64,000 nt of DNA from Brettanomyces bruxellensis (GCF_011074885.1 NC_054687.1:1302001-1366000); one strand, 5' to 3'. Counted from the stretch's first letter, positions 30,886 to 41,052 are shown. Made by a program: numbers and translations. Notes: generated from the sequence alone by a model not told the origin.

Positions 30886-31451
30886 ATCCTTTCTGGATCA
30901 TTTGTTTATTTCCTTTGTTCTTTTTATATTGATTCTTTATGGTGATGGGTACCGCTGATATTTATATCCATTCTAACGCGTTTTTCAGGTAGCTTTTTTG
31001 TTGTAGTGTTTTGGTAGTTAAGCATTAAGCAATAATTCATTTTACCTTAGTTCCCTGTTTTTTAAAAGATTCGGGACCAAATTTAATCCTGCATTTCGCA
31101 TTTAAAATATTATGGCGCTAATGGGTATGATCGATGCCTGTCATTCATATTTTTACCACTGTCTACCTTTATCCGGAAATCTTTTTTTTTACCGAGCTTA
31201 CCACTATTCCCGCGTTATTTTAACTTCCTAATTTTACTTGCTGATTCACCTATTAATCTTTTTTCGAATATAAAATCACACTCACTCCCCCGCATTCCTC
31301 GCCATAAGTTTCAACCAATATTTCCCATAAGCGAGGTTTCAATCCGTTCCGCTTTTGCATAAATTGGAATTGAATTATCGTGTTTATAATTGGCGGACAT
31401 CACATCAATTCAGCATTACAACAAACACAATTCACTGCGAATACTACGAAA
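30886..31451 (+). other. Intergenic region before HFD1
   Basis: 566 AT-rich bases with no gene seen. It should contain the HFD1 promoter. The frame of HFD1 stays open upstream of its ATG only through a GTG at 31380. Confidence 0.5.
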
Positions 31452-32969
31452 ATGGCCACATTGGATAACATCAACCCCCCACTAAAAGAAATACCTTCCA
31501 TCATTGATGATCTCAGAGACTCATTTCTCAAAGTGCCAATTCGCCGGCAGTCAGACTTGCGTAAGGATCTCCATTCAATCAGAAAAGCTCTTGTTGATGA
31601 CAGAGAAGCACTAGCCAAAGCACTCTATCAGGATTTCCACCGATCAGTGCAGGAGACGTTTGTTTTGGAGTACGAATGTGTAATAGGGGAAATTGATTAT
31701 CTCTCGCGCCATCTTGGATCATTGCTTAAAGAGGATAAAGTTGATGAAAAAGGAGCTTTATTTTCAACTGTGAAGGCAAATGTTGAAAAAATACCGCTAG
31801 GCATAATTCTTATCGTGACTCCATTCAACTATCCGTTGATCCTCAGTATGAGTCCTGTGATTGGTGCATTGGCAGCCGGAAACAGTGTTGCACTCAAGCT
31901 TCCATATGATAAATGCCCAAGGTTCTGTGTGCAGCTCACCAAGACCCTTTTACAAACCGGTCTCTGCCCAAGAAGATTGGCTGTGTTCAATGGAGGAATT
32001 CCTGAGTCAAGTGCACTTATGGATCAGCATTTCGACAAAATCGTGTTTACCGGGTCTGGTCGTACCGGCAGGATTGTGCTAGAGAAGGCCGCTAAGCATT
32101 TGACACCTGTAGTTCTCGAGTTGGGCGGAAAATCGCCAACTTTCCTCACTTCCAAGTGCAACAACATGGAAAAAGCCATCAGGAGGATTTTGTGGGGTAA
32201 ATTTGCCAATGCGGGACAGACTTGCGTAGCTCCGGACTACCTTCTTGTTGAGGACAAGGTTTACAATGAGGCAATTGTGGCAATCAAGAAGATCTACAAG
32301 GAGTTATTCCCTGTGGTGTCTCCAGATACAGATTTCACGCATGTAGTTGATGATAGATCCTTCGAGAGGCTTACCGGATACCTTGCCCACACAAGCGGGG
32401 GCATCATTCTTGGTGGAAAAGCTGATCCTTCAACCAGATTTATTGAGCCTACCGTTGTGGATGGTGTTGATTTGACGGATGCACTTATGAAGGAAGAGCT
32501 TTTCGGACCAATTCTTCCTATTGTCCGTTACTCGAACCTCTTCAAAGTGGTGAACACTATAAGAACAACGCCCGGACTCCAAACACCGTTGGCCTTGTAC
32601 ATTTTCAGCGATTCTAATGCTGAGCGTGAAATTATCCGGACAATAAACTCCGGCGGCCTCTGCATAAATGAAACTTTGATGCATGCTGGTTGCTACGCTA
32701 CTCCGTTTGGTGGTGTTGGTTCATCTGGATGCGGAAATTACCATGGTAAATACTCTATTAAGACGTTTACACACGAAAGAGTGGTCATGGAGCAGCCTTA
32801 TTGGGCAGAGTCTCTTATTAAGCTTCGGTATCCTCCATATGCTTTTTCAAAGATTAACTTGTCTTTAAGACTTGCACAGATTCCACCGATGCCAAACCTA
32901 ACGTTCTGGGATGTTTTCCCATATATCATAATATTGACCATCGGTGTTATGATTGGTCGCTCACTATAG
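31452..32969 (+). CDS. HFD1: Fatty aldehyde dehydrogenase Hfd1, tail-anchored
   Basis: 505 residues from the ATG at 31452. It is a class 3 aldehyde dehydrogenase, with VTPFNYPLILSMSPVIGAL, the general base in LELGGKSP and the catalytic cysteine in NAGQTCVAPDY. The end carries a hydrophobic span (PYIIILTIGVMIGRSL) that anchors it in a membrane, as in yeast Hfd1 and human ALDH3A2. Hfd1 oxidises hexadecenal from sphingolipid breakdown and 4-hydroxybenzaldehyde for coenzyme Q. S. cerevisiae Hfd1 has 532 residues. Confidence 0.94.
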   Translation: MATLDNINPPLKEIPSIIDDLRDSFLKVPIRRQSDLRKDLHSIRKALVDDREALAKALYQDFHRSVQETFVLEYECVIGEIDYLSRHLGSLLKEDKVDEKGALFSTVKANVEKIPLGIILIVTPFNYPLILSMSPVIGALAAGNSVALKLPYDKCPRFCVQLTKTLLQTGLCPRRLAVFNGGIPESSALMDQHFDKIVFTGSGRTGRIVLEKAAKHLTPVVLELGGKSPTFLTSKCNNMEKAIRRILWGKFANAGQTCVAPDYLLVEDKVYNEAIVAIKKIYKELFPVVSPDTDFTHVVDDRSFERLTGYLAHTSGGIILGGKADPSTRFIEPTVVDGVDLTDALMKEELFGPILPIVRYSNLFKVVNTIRTTPGLQTPLALYIFSDSNAEREIIRTINSGGLCINETLMHAGCYATPFGGVGSSGCGNYHGKYSIKTFTHERVVMEQPYWAESLIKLRYPPYAFSKINLSLRLAQIPPMPNLTFWDVFPYIIILTIGVMIGRSL

Positions 32970-33171
32970 ACTGGCTATATGTAAAGTCTATAGAATTAGC
33001 CTTTAACTTCATTCTGCTTTTTTCCTTCAATTTTTACTTGTTCGCTGTTTTTTTGCCGGTTGTAGTTCGGTTAGCATCTTTGTAGTTTTCAGCGTTTTCA
33101 AACTGTCCCTCGACAGTTACCTTACTTCAAGTTTGCAGTTTAATTGTGTCTTTTTTCTCACTTCCACTTGG

Positions 33172-33792
33172 TTAAATGTCTGACATCTCAACATCTTCAT
33201 GCTCTTTCTTCACATTTGGTTGCATTTCAGTATCACCATATCCATATGCCTCCACGTTTTGCGTTTCCTGCCCAATCTCATTCTGATCTTTCTCTTTCTC
33301 CACCTTTACTTGTGTGCTGTCAATTGCTTTATGCTCCTCACCTATAGTTTCACTTTTAACTATATTATCCAGTAACTTCTCATCCTTTTCTTTCGTTTCA
33401 TCATTTCCATCCTTTTCACTTGTGCTTTCCACCCCAACCAACTTATTGAGCTCATTTAGTTCTTCCTTGATTTTTGATCCATTCACCCATGAGGCCTTCT
33501 TATCAATCTGTGCTGGTAGCATAATAAAGCCATCATTTCTCCCATTATTTTTCATCGCATCCGATAAAAACTTGATCTCCCGCCTGAAATGTGTTGCAGT
33601 ATAACTCAAATCTTCATAGCACTTCCCAGTATTCTTTTCAAACAATTCAATTTGATCCTTTTCGCCTGTCTGCTTGGCCAATTGTAATGCTGATATAGCT
33701 TTGGACATATTTCCTAGAAATGACACTATTCGGGTGTCAATTTCATGGAGTGATTCCAATCTTTCCTGAACATACGATTTCTGTTCTGACAT
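33172..33792 (-). CDS. MED11: Mediator complex subunit 11
   Basis: 206 residues from the ATG at 33792 (MSEQKSYVQERLESLHEID). Residues 1-115 form the Med11 helical domain, with YVQERLESLHEIDTRIVSFL and FRREIKFLSD; S. cerevisiae Med11 is about 115 residues long. The C-terminal 90 residues are Glu/Lys/Asp-rich and likely disordered, an addition not seen in S. cerevisiae. Med11 binds Med22 in the Mediator head and contacts the Rad3 subunit of TFIIH. Confidence 0.85.
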   Translation of the reverse strand: MSEQKSYVQERLESLHEIDTRIVSFLGNMSKAISALQLAKQTGEKDQIELFEKNTGKCYEDLSYTATHFRREIKFLSDAMKNNGRNDGFIMLPAQIDKKASWVNGSKIKEELNELNKLVGVESTSEKDGNDETKEKDEKLLDNIVKSETIGEEHKAIDSTQVKVEKEKDQNEIGQETQNVEAYGYGDTEMQPNVKKEHEDVEMSDI

Positions 33793-33965
33793 CGTGAAAA
33801 TACAAATAAGACACAATTTCCTAGTCGTAAGTATCGAAATGGCCTCCCCTGTCAAATGCCAATCCAGATATGTTTACCTAGGTTTAGCGTATCATGTTCA
33901 ATTGATGAATCTGTTCCGGCCATCTGATTATGTAAGCAGATCAGCATTTCGATATTTTTGTTTTG

Positions 33966-33973
33966 TCACGTGA
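33966..33973. promoter_or_regulatory. E-box palindrome TCACGTGA
   Basis: A perfect 8-bp palindrome of the Cbf1/bHLH type, 174 bases upstream of the MED11 start and about 630 upstream of ASC1. Cbf1-type sites mark ribosomal protein promoters in some non-Saccharomyces yeasts, so it may serve ASC1. Confidence 0.4.
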
Positions 33974-34422
33974 TTCATGTAAGGGTATTTTGCCCTATCT
34001 TAAAAAATGCCACCCATACACCTCAGAATGCCTTATTTTAAAGGTCGCGATTAATCTCGTCCAGGTAGCCGTAGCATTTTTTTTGGCAGAAATCGGCTTG
34101 CCTCCGAGTGTAGCGGTATTACCAGGGATTATCCACCGGGGAGAAGATGTGCAAGAAGACATATATTAAAGGATGAATCAATGATGAGGCAACAAAAGCA
34201 TATAAAGAGGACTTAAGTGTATGTTCAAATCAACTCATACAGAATTACACATATCCTCTTTTCCAAAGTGTGATGTAATATCCTATTTATGATGTATTTC
34301 TTTGGCGTACGACTACCTCATCTCCCAGCTTTAATCAGTAAACCTTGCCCAAATCAGCAGTGTATTTGAACATTTCGAGGCAGAGAAAAAAAAAAAAAAA
34401 GACGCTGAAAAATCGTGCTCAT

Positions 34423-34431
34423 AAAAATTTT
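34423..34431. promoter_or_regulatory. RRPE-like element upstream of ASC1
   Basis: AAAAATTTT, 175 bases before the ASC1 start and flanked by A- and T-rich DNA. It fits the co-regulation of ASC1 with ribosome genes but is a short match. Confidence 0.4.
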
Positions 34432-34605
34432 CCCCTATTTTTTTTTTTTCAGACTTCCTGGGAGCGCTGGCCGATACAGTTTTTTGGGGTGAAATAGTTC
34501 CATCACTTACTTGTGTCTTAACGATTAGTTGAAGTTAAAAGAATTAACAGCAAGTTTGATTCGACTCCATACTAGAAGGATTTGCATATTACAGATTGAA
34601 TCATC

Positions 34606-36385
34606 ATGTCTGCAACAAAGGACGTTGAAGTTTTGGTTTTGAGAGGAACTTTGGAAGGTAAGTTAGATTATATGGAATGAGGTGTTGGAAAGTATCTCTA
34701 GGCTCATTTTGAAAAGGGAAAGTGGATGGTCTGAATGCATGATAGTCAAGATGTCTATGGAATGCCTTTTGTTTTGCTAATTACAGATGAATATTATGTT
34801 TATCGGGAGTCAGTTTTGGCTTTTTTGTTCCTGAAGCCAGTTTTTCATTTGGTATTGCTATAACGGTCGTTATTTGTGTTTGTTTGCTGTAATTTTTTGA
34901 TTGTGATTCATCGGCTATAAAACAGAGGTCAGCAACATGTTTGAGGAATGTGAACTATAAGAATGAGCGCGGGAAGAATGTAATTTATCTGAGCTTCGGC
35001 ATCATTACCCTTGCGGAATTGAGCTTTTCATGAATACCAGTACCTGTGAGACTTTAAATTGCAGCAAGAAACATGACGATACTAACAGCGCACCACTTTA
35101 TTTTAGGCCATAACGGTTGGGTTACTTCCTTGTCTACCTCCCAGGCTAACCCAGATTTGCTTTTGTCTGGATCCAGAGATAAAACTCTTATCGTCTGGCA
35201 ACTTACAAGAGACGGTGACCACTACGGTGTCGCCAAGAGAGCTCTTAAGGGCCACTCTCACATAGTTTCCGACTGTGCTTTGACCCCAGATGGCAACTAT
35301 GCCATCTCATCTTCTTGGGATAAGACTCTTAGATTGTGGAAGTTGGACACTGGTGACTGTGTTACAAGATTTGTTGGTCACACCGGTGATGTTTTGTCTG
35401 TTTCCATCTCTCCAAGTGTTAGACAGTTTGTTTCTGCTTCCAGAGATAAGACTGTGAGAGTCTGGAACGTTGTTGGTAGATGTATTGAGGTTTTGGAGGG
35501 TCACAACGACTGGGTCTCCTGTGTCAGATGCTCTCCAAAGAAGAACTCTGTTGTTCTTTCTGCTGGTTGGGACAAGGCTGTTAAGGTAAGTTTATCTTTT
35601 TATTTTTCTACAATTCGCTTTTTTGTTGTTGTTCTTTCAAGTTTGTCTATGCTTCGGAGAGGATTAGCTGGTACATTTTGCTTTTGCTTTTTTGTTGTGG
35701 TTGCCAGCTATCCATATCTCAGATGATGTTACTATTATATTTGCTACTTCGGACGGTCGTTTCGACGACTGGATGAGACTTTTTTTATCACCAAGATCTC
35801 TGATGAGATGTTTTCCGAGCACTTGACATGTTTGAAAGGAGGAAATAGCAGGAACAGAAGGCGGTGTATGAGCCGATCCGGTATGTTGATGGCAACATTA
35901 TCTGTATCGGTCGCATTACGCTCAACCAAGAGTCACTTTACTAACATCAAAATTCTTCATTTTCTATCTAGTCTTGGGACTTGACTAAGGGAACTTTGAC
36001 CGCCGACTTCATCGGCCATAACGGTTACGTTACCTGCATCACACCTTCCCCAGATGGATCCCTTTGCGCTTCCGGTGGTAAGGACGGTGTTATCATTCTT
36101 TGGGACTTGGCTTCAAAGAAGCTGTTGTACACTTTGAACTCTGGCCATGAGATTAACGCTTTGGCCTTCTCTCCAAACAGATTCTGGCTTTGCGCTGCTA
36201 CCTCTTCTTCTATCGAGGTCTTCAACCTTCAAGAGAGAACTTTGAAGGATGAGTTGAAGCCTGAGGTTGCTGAGGGTAAGCCTCCTGTTTGTATCTCCTT
36301 GGCTTGGTCTAAGGACGGCCAGAACTTGTTCTCTGGTTACACTGATAACTTGATCAGAGTCTGGCAGGTCATGACCTCTTCATGA
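34606..36385 (+). CDS. ASC1: Asc1/RACK1, 40S ribosomal WD-repeat protein (three exons)
   Basis: Exons 34606-34657, 35107-35585 and 35972-36385 join to 314 residues (S. cerevisiae Asc1 has 319). The protein begins [20 protein letters not shown] and has seven WD repeats, for example [44 protein letters not shown] and [13 protein letters not shown]. Asc1 sits on the head of the 40S subunit, takes part in ribosome quality control and acts as a G-beta-like scaffold. Codon choice in exons 2 and 3 is biased to preferred codons, fitting a highly expressed gene. The second intron holds snR24. Reading through intron 2 would give a wrong C-terminus. Confidence 0.97.
34658..35106 (+). other. ASC1 intron 1 (449 nt)
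   Basis: It begins GTAAGT, has TACTAAC at 35080-35086 and ends TTTTAG at 35106, splitting a glycine codon. At 449 bases it is long for a yeast intron. I found no clear box C/D pair in it. Confidence 0.92.
35586..35971 (+). other. ASC1 intron 2 (386 nt), host of snR24
   Basis: It begins GTAAGT, has TACTAAC at 35939-35945 and ends CTAG at 35971, in phase 0. S. cerevisiae ASC1 also has an intron that carries snR24. Confidence 0.94.
35715..35810 (+). ncRNA. SNR24: Box C/D snoRNA snR24 (U24)
   Basis: A terminal stem ATCTC (35716-35720) with GAGAT (35805-35809), extended by a U-G pair, brackets a C box in GATGATG (35722-35728) and a D box CTGA (35800-35803). The bases before the D box read ATCACCAAGATCT, the U24 guide that is nearly unchanged from yeast to human, and ATATTTGCTA follows the C box as in U24. 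In yeast, snR24 directs 2'-O-methylation of 25S rRNA at C1437, A1449 and G1450. Release is expected by debranching and trimming of intron 2. Confidence 0.93.
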
Positions 36386-36667
36386 ATGCATTCAATGTTT
36401 GCGTTGACTGTTTTTTTGAGGAGTCTGTTTAATATAATTTAGTCTTTTTTAACGGCTGTAAAGGCTTATAAAAGAAAGCTTTTTGAGAAGAATCATTCCA
36501 GTACGTAGGTGTTGTATGCTTGTGTGTTTGTATAGTTGAGCTTTTCACTAATGCGATATGCGGTTAACGTTTTTTAAGTGTACTCTAAGCAGTCCTACAG
36601 ATCTTCCGTGCTTTTAACTCAATACTTTTCATTTCGGTTGTACTCTTATATATATACATGTACGTCA

Positions 36668-38224
36668 TTATCGGTATGTTGTTGCTGGAATATAGTTGTT
36701 CTTGCTCATTCGTTCGTCGATCTCCTGCTTTTTTATCCTTGCATTCATGTTTTCTGTCTCTGCATCCACTTTATCAACGATTTGCGTTAATTCATTGTCA
36801 GCTGCAACCTCTTTGGCCTGCAAAAAATATCTTCGACTCTCAAAATAGTTCATCCGGTGAACTTCCAGGACTCCTAGCGAATATAATGTCATACTTAAGC
36901 ATGCCTGTAACTGTCTGTCCTTCTTATGTGCTTTTACACCTTCAATTCCTCCCATCTTGTCTAAAAGCTTCCCATATATGCTTCCACTCATCTCTAAAGC
37001 CTTCATCTGCTCTTTTTCCTCCTGTTTATAATGCATTTCAAGGTCCAACCTCTTGTCTTCGTTTTCCTCCTTCCTCAAAAGCTTCTTTAACTGAGAAGCG
37101 CGCAATTCATGCCTTTCACTTTTCATATAATAGGCTGATCCCAAGTTGAGTATTGCAGTCCCAAGGTAAATTGGATGATAGTCCGATAACTGCATCCATA
37201 ACAAGTTTGATTTGAGAAGCTCTATAGCTAAATTAGATCCTTCTCCCGTCATTTCCATCATTGCAAAAAGATCACGTGCTCGGATCAAATCCTGCATGAA
37301 ATAGGGCCACTTTGCCGAGAAGTTGTCAAAAAACTTCACTCCTTCTTCATTACAGTACTTCTTAACAAACCTCCTTCGTTTCATATAGGCATTTATATAC
37401 CACCTTGAACTATTTAGATCAAGTACTTCCATAATATCCATTCCATCAATGGAGCCAATATTTCCATTTTTAGCACCCATCTGGGCCAAAAAAGGCCACT
37501 TATCCTTAATTCTCTCTTCACAAAGAGCCATACTATCCAAAAGCTCGTACTTATCGTCCACAATTGTATCCTTTTCTGCTAACTCCAATAATCTTGTCCT
37601 CACAACTAAATCCCGGTTTAGCAATATATCTTTCCATTTCTCCTCTACCTCCCCATTAGTAAGTTTCCCATGCAAAAACTCAGATAGCTTTTTGTACACC
37701 TCTCTTTCCTCACCTCGCATCTCCATATTATCATACATTTCGGCGATTTTGAGCACTATTCCTGTATACTTTGGATCAAGCTGGTCCATATGCTCCTCAT
37801 TACTTTTGTCCAAGGCCTTTTGGTAATATTTTAATGCCATCATGTAGTTTTTCCCCTCCTTCTCCGACTCTGACCAAAGTCCCTTCCTCAAATTTCGACT
37901 CACTTGTTTTGAATATGGGTTCCATGGTTGCCAAATGATCATCACCATAGCAAATGTGCTTATTCCCAAGAATACTCTTTTAAAAATTATCCAGTTCCGT
38001 TTCCTTCTCTCTTTTTTCCTATATAGCTCCTTGTACAGTTCTGCATTCTTTTGATCACTGTTTTGAAACTTTTTGGAGAGCCTGAATTCACTATTTAGCC
38101 TTAGTTGTTGGTGAAAAGTGCATTGCCTAAAAAGACTTGGACTCAGATTCAAACGATTAATTCCTACTCCATTTCTGGCGATTATAGGCCCTAGCAAGCC
38201 CAAACGCAGTACTCCCTTAAACAT
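36668..38224 (-). CDS. MGR3: Mgr3-like TPR protein of the mitochondrial inner membrane
   Basis: 518 residues. An N-terminus free of acidic residues suits mitochondrial import. A membrane span lies near residues 83-100 (VFLGISTFAMVMIIW), then TPR-type helices begin with ALKYYQKALDKSNEEH and PKYTGIVLKIAEMYDNMEM. The layout and length match S. cerevisiae Mgr3 (501 residues), which with Mgr1 brings substrates to the i-AAA protease Yme1. The assignment rests on layout and the TPR region, so a related paralogue is possible. It is convergent with ASC1 and divergent from YKU80. Confidence 0.75.
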   Translation of the reverse strand: MFKGVLRLGLLGPIIARNGVGINRLNLSPSLFRQCTFHQQLRLNSEFRLSKKFQNSDQKNAELYKELYRKKERRKRNWIIFKRVFLGISTFAMVMIIWQPWNPYSKQVSRNLRKGLWSESEKEGKNYMMALKYYQKALDKSNEEHMDQLDPKYTGIVLKIAEMYDNMEMRGEEREVYKKLSEFLHGKLTNGEVEEKWKDILLNRDLVVRTRLLELAEKDTIVDDKYELLDSMALCEERIKDKWPFLAQMGAKNGNIGSIDGMDIMEVLDLNSSRWYINAYMKRRRFVKKYCNEEGVKFFDNFSAKWPYFMQDLIRARDLFAMMEMTGEGSNLAIELLKSNLLWMQLSDYHPIYLGTAILNLGSAYYMKSERHELRASQLKKLLRKEENEDKRLDLEMHYKQEEKEQMKALEMSGSIYGKLLDKMGGIEGVKAHKKDRQLQACLSMTLYSLGVLEVHRMNYFESRRYFLQAKEVAADNELTQIVDKVDAETENMNARIKKQEIDERMSKNNYIPATTYR

Positions 38225-38492
38225 AATTTTGCACTTAAGCTTTAGCCGTTTTGACTAATAACAAAAGAGCATGTTAAAGGAAGGCGATTGATGGCTTTTT
38301 GATCTCTCCTCACTTTATTTCGATATTCTTGAATTTTTGCGTGCACTGCCCAGATGCCTATAGATAAGCGAGACCAGAAAAAAATGAAATAATAATGAGA
38401 AAAAGGAGTTGAAGTGTGTGTGATCTCGTACACGCGTATCAACATCAAGTATTCATTCTTTCATTATCATTAACTAACATAAGCAACCGAAA

Positions 38493-40628
38493 ATGTCTGA
38501 ATACACGTATATCATAATTGATGAGTCGCCCCCCATGAAAGAAGACTTCCGGGACTCTGTTGATTATGTGCTTGATCTTATCATCAGCAAACTTGTGCGA
38601 GGAAAAAAGAAAGACTTCATATCCGTGATTACAGTTCATGACAAAAATACAAGCAACCCGATGAATGACAGAAGCCCGGATCAATGGCAGAATTGTGTAT
38701 TAGAGAATCCAACACTCTACAGCTGGGACAAGTTGGAGCATCTAATGAAGGAAAGACTTCAAATAAATCACGAGGATGTAGAAAGAAGCGAGGCAGATGT
38801 TCCTCGAGCAATTGCAATTGCACTTCAACACATTGCCGATCTTGAGGGAAAAAAGAAGCGTAAATCTGTGAAGTACTCCATTCTTATTGTGAGTAATTGG
38901 CTATCCGAGAACTCGTGGGATGGTTTAATCGAGCCTATATGTTCTCTTTCTTTGACTTACGATGTACTAATTGGTGCGATATATTTTCCACATGTCAAAT
39001 CGGAGGAGGATCGAGAATTTTATGCCTTATATGAGGATAACATGAGAAGCCTTGAAAAACTAATACCCACACTTAGGATGAGAAATGGGGGAAATGGAAG
39101 GATATCCGGGTCATTTATGGCATCTTTTGAAACGGCAAAGTCATTCATTCGTGATGTCAATAAGGAACCACCAAAACTTGTATCACCAACACCTGTATTT
39201 AGGGGAGAAATAAGGCTATTTTGCGATATTAATGCAATTGATATGCGAGACACGATTAGCAGTCTCACATCCTCAGTTGACTCTTTGAAAAGTTTACTTT
39301 CCGGGTATGACAAGGCTGCCGATTCAGCTTCTCTCTATTTTATGGCAGATGGCTATCCTTTAACCAAGAAGGAGGCTTACTTTCAGACAAAGGAGATTGC
39401 AGTGATCCCCAGCGATGAGAATTTCAATGATGACGATTCAATGGTGCATTATAAAATATCCCGCATCAAATACGTGAGGAATCACTACGTGTATGAGGAG
39501 GAAAACAATGAAAATAGTACGGAGGATGCGTCAAAGGAAAAACTTGTGACCCAAATTCAGATAAAAAACGGATACAAGTACGGGATGTCGATAATACCTG
39601 CTACAAGTACCATTCAAAGACAATTCAAGACTCTCACTCATACGGGAATTGATATAATATCGATTGCAGAGCGCGGTAGCATTCCACCATGGTATTATAA
39701 AGGAGAGAGTGTGATGCTTTTCCCCGGTAAGAGTGCTAGCACTAAAGATGTGACTGCTTTCTGTATGTTTTCGCAGGCTCTCATGGTTACAGATTCGATA
39801 GCTATTGCAAGAGTGGTGCAAAAACCGGGTAGACCTGTAAGTCTTGCCGCACTAATCCCATCGTTTGTTTTGACTGAGCAGACCAAGTCCCAAATCAAGA
39901 CTGAAGAGGCAGTAAGCGGTGTTAAAAGACAGCATATGCAAATAGATGATGATATGCAACCCGAGCATTATTATGGGTTGACGATGGTAAACCTTTTCTT
40001 TGAAGACGAAAGGCGGTTTGCCCCGTTTGGCAAGCTGGGCAGAGTGTACAAGCAGGAAAAAGATCCCCAAGCAAAGTCTAGCAGTGCTAAGGAAACAGAT
40101 ATGCAAAGAGACATTCCAACCCAAGAGATGGTTGATGTCATGGAGCAGTTTGTAGAGAAGCTGGATCTTGATAGATTGAATGACGATAAGCCACAAGACT
40201 TCAAGGATGAAAGCAGGTTTGTTGAGTTTAATGATTTTGATACTTTGCCCATCCCCTGGAACAGGGGAATCGATAAACAATCAACTTACAAAAGCATAAG
40301 CAAAGTAACAAGAAGAATCCTCTCGCAGAATTCGCCAAAGGTTCATTTCATGCAGAAGGTAGTGAGAGTCATTTATAGGTACTTTCTTGAGGATGCAAAT
40401 GGTAGGAGCAGCTTGTACGATTTAACAGAGAACAGCAAAAAGGAGCCTATTTCTGGCGATGCAAGGACTGCTTTTGACGTATTGCGAGAGTCCCTTGAAA
40501 AATCAACCAAGATCAATGGTCGGAATATGTTCATTCCAGATTTGTATGACCAGGCTGTTTTAGAATCGGATCAAGACATGAATCCTTGCTCAAACGCATG
40601 CAGAATCTCTACGGGGTGGAAAAGATAG
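38493..40628 (+). CDS. YKU80: Ku80 subunit of the Ku DNA end-binding complex (3' end appears disrupted)
   Basis: 711 residues as read. A von Willebrand A-like N-terminus (TYIIIDESPPM, ISVITVHDK) is followed by the Ku beta-barrel core (IQIKNGYKYGMSIIPA, KTLTHTGIDIISIAERGSIP, ALMVTDSIAIARVVQKPGRP) and a C-terminal helical part. With Yku70 it binds DNA ends for non-homologous joining and protects telomeres. The last 15 or so residues look unlike protein. The -1 frame from about 40550 continues as a plausible Ku tail to TAG at 40739, and beyond it in the same frame to 40849. This suggests a one-base loss plus a nonsense codon, or a sequence error. The Ku core is untouched. Confidence 0.9.
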   Translation: MSEYTYIIIDESPPMKEDFRDSVDYVLDLIISKLVRGKKKDFISVITVHDKNTSNPMNDRSPDQWQNCVLENPTLYSWDKLEHLMKERLQINHEDVERSEADVPRAIAIALQHIADLEGKKKRKSVKYSILIVSNWLSENSWDGLIEPICSLSLTYDVLIGAIYFPHVKSEEDREFYALYEDNMRSLEKLIPTLRMRNGGNGRISGSFMASFETAKSFIRDVNKEPPKLVSPTPVFRGEIRLFCDINAIDMRDTISSLTSSVDSLKSLLSGYDKAADSASLYFMADGYPLTKKEAYFQTKEIAVIPSDENFNDDDSMVHYKISRIKYVRNHYVYEEENNENSTEDASKEKLVTQIQIKNGYKYGMSIIPATSTIQRQFKTLTHTGIDIISIAERGSIPPWYYKGESVMLFPGKSASTKDVTAFCMFSQALMVTDSIAIARVVQKPGRPVSLAALIPSFVLTEQTKSQIKTEEAVSGVKRQHMQIDDDMQPEHYYGLTMVNLFFEDERRFAPFGKLGRVYKQEKDPQAKSSSAKETDMQRDIPTQEMVDVMEQFVEKLDLDRLNDDKPQDFKDESRFVEFNDFDTLPIPWNRGIDKQSTYKSISKVTRRILSQNSPKVHFMQKVVRVIYRYFLEDANGRSSLYDLTENSKKEPISGDARTAFDVLRESLEKSTKINGRNMFIPDLYDQAVLESDQDMNPCSNACRISTGWKR

Positions 40629-40849
40629 AAAGCAAGGAGAAATCGGCACAGGAGGAAATCAATGTGGGTAAAATACGTCCGGGAGTTGCGAAAGAGCTTG
40701 CCTCTATCGAGCAGTTGTTGGGAATTGGAGGTGAGAAGTAGGATAGGTCTGTGTATGGTATGTATCAGAGGACAATTCTGGATCTTAGAGAGCGCGTTAA
40801 TAGGCATGGTCGCGATAGCATGGTAAAAAAAAAAGATAATTTGATATAA
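40550..40849 (+). pseudogene. Out-of-frame remnant of the YKU80 C-terminal tail
   Basis: Relative to YKU80 this is the -1 frame, open from 40550. From 40577 it gives 54 codons with helix-like, charged composition (for example RPGVAKELASIEQLLGI), then TAG at 40739-40741, then 35 more codons (including YQRTILDLRERVNRHG) to TAA at 40847-40849. An intron explanation fails, because no donor-branch-acceptor set fits. Chance cannot be excluded. Confidence 0.5.
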
Positions 40850-41052
40850 ACAGAATTATGAGGAAATAAATTAATATTAAAACGAGGGGGTGCACGAAAA
40901 ACTAAAATATACGTGTATCCAAAAAGTACGTACGCAACCGATAAGCAGCATAATACACAACAGTTTTATCCCTTCGCATCCTTCCGAGCCATCACTACAC
41001 TTCGAGCACATTTTCACATCTGTCATCAACACATTCACGAAGTTCTGTGAGT

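Larger units (their letters stand above)
33793..34605. other. Divergent intergenic region, MED11 and ASC1
   Basis: 813 bp with promoters for both genes. It contains the palindrome TCACGTGA (33966-33973), a long A-run near 34386 and an RRPE-like site (34423-34431). A 68-codon open frame at 33963-34169 looks like chance. Confidence 0.6.

Noticed and set aside
33963..34169. 68-codon frame between MED11 and ASC1
   Set aside because: It lacks an ATG start at its head, has no features and overlaps promoter sequence.
40544..40770. An intron explaining the YKU80 frame change
   Set aside because: A GTATGA donor-like sequence exists, but there is no branch-point sequence and no acceptor that restores the Ku tail frame.
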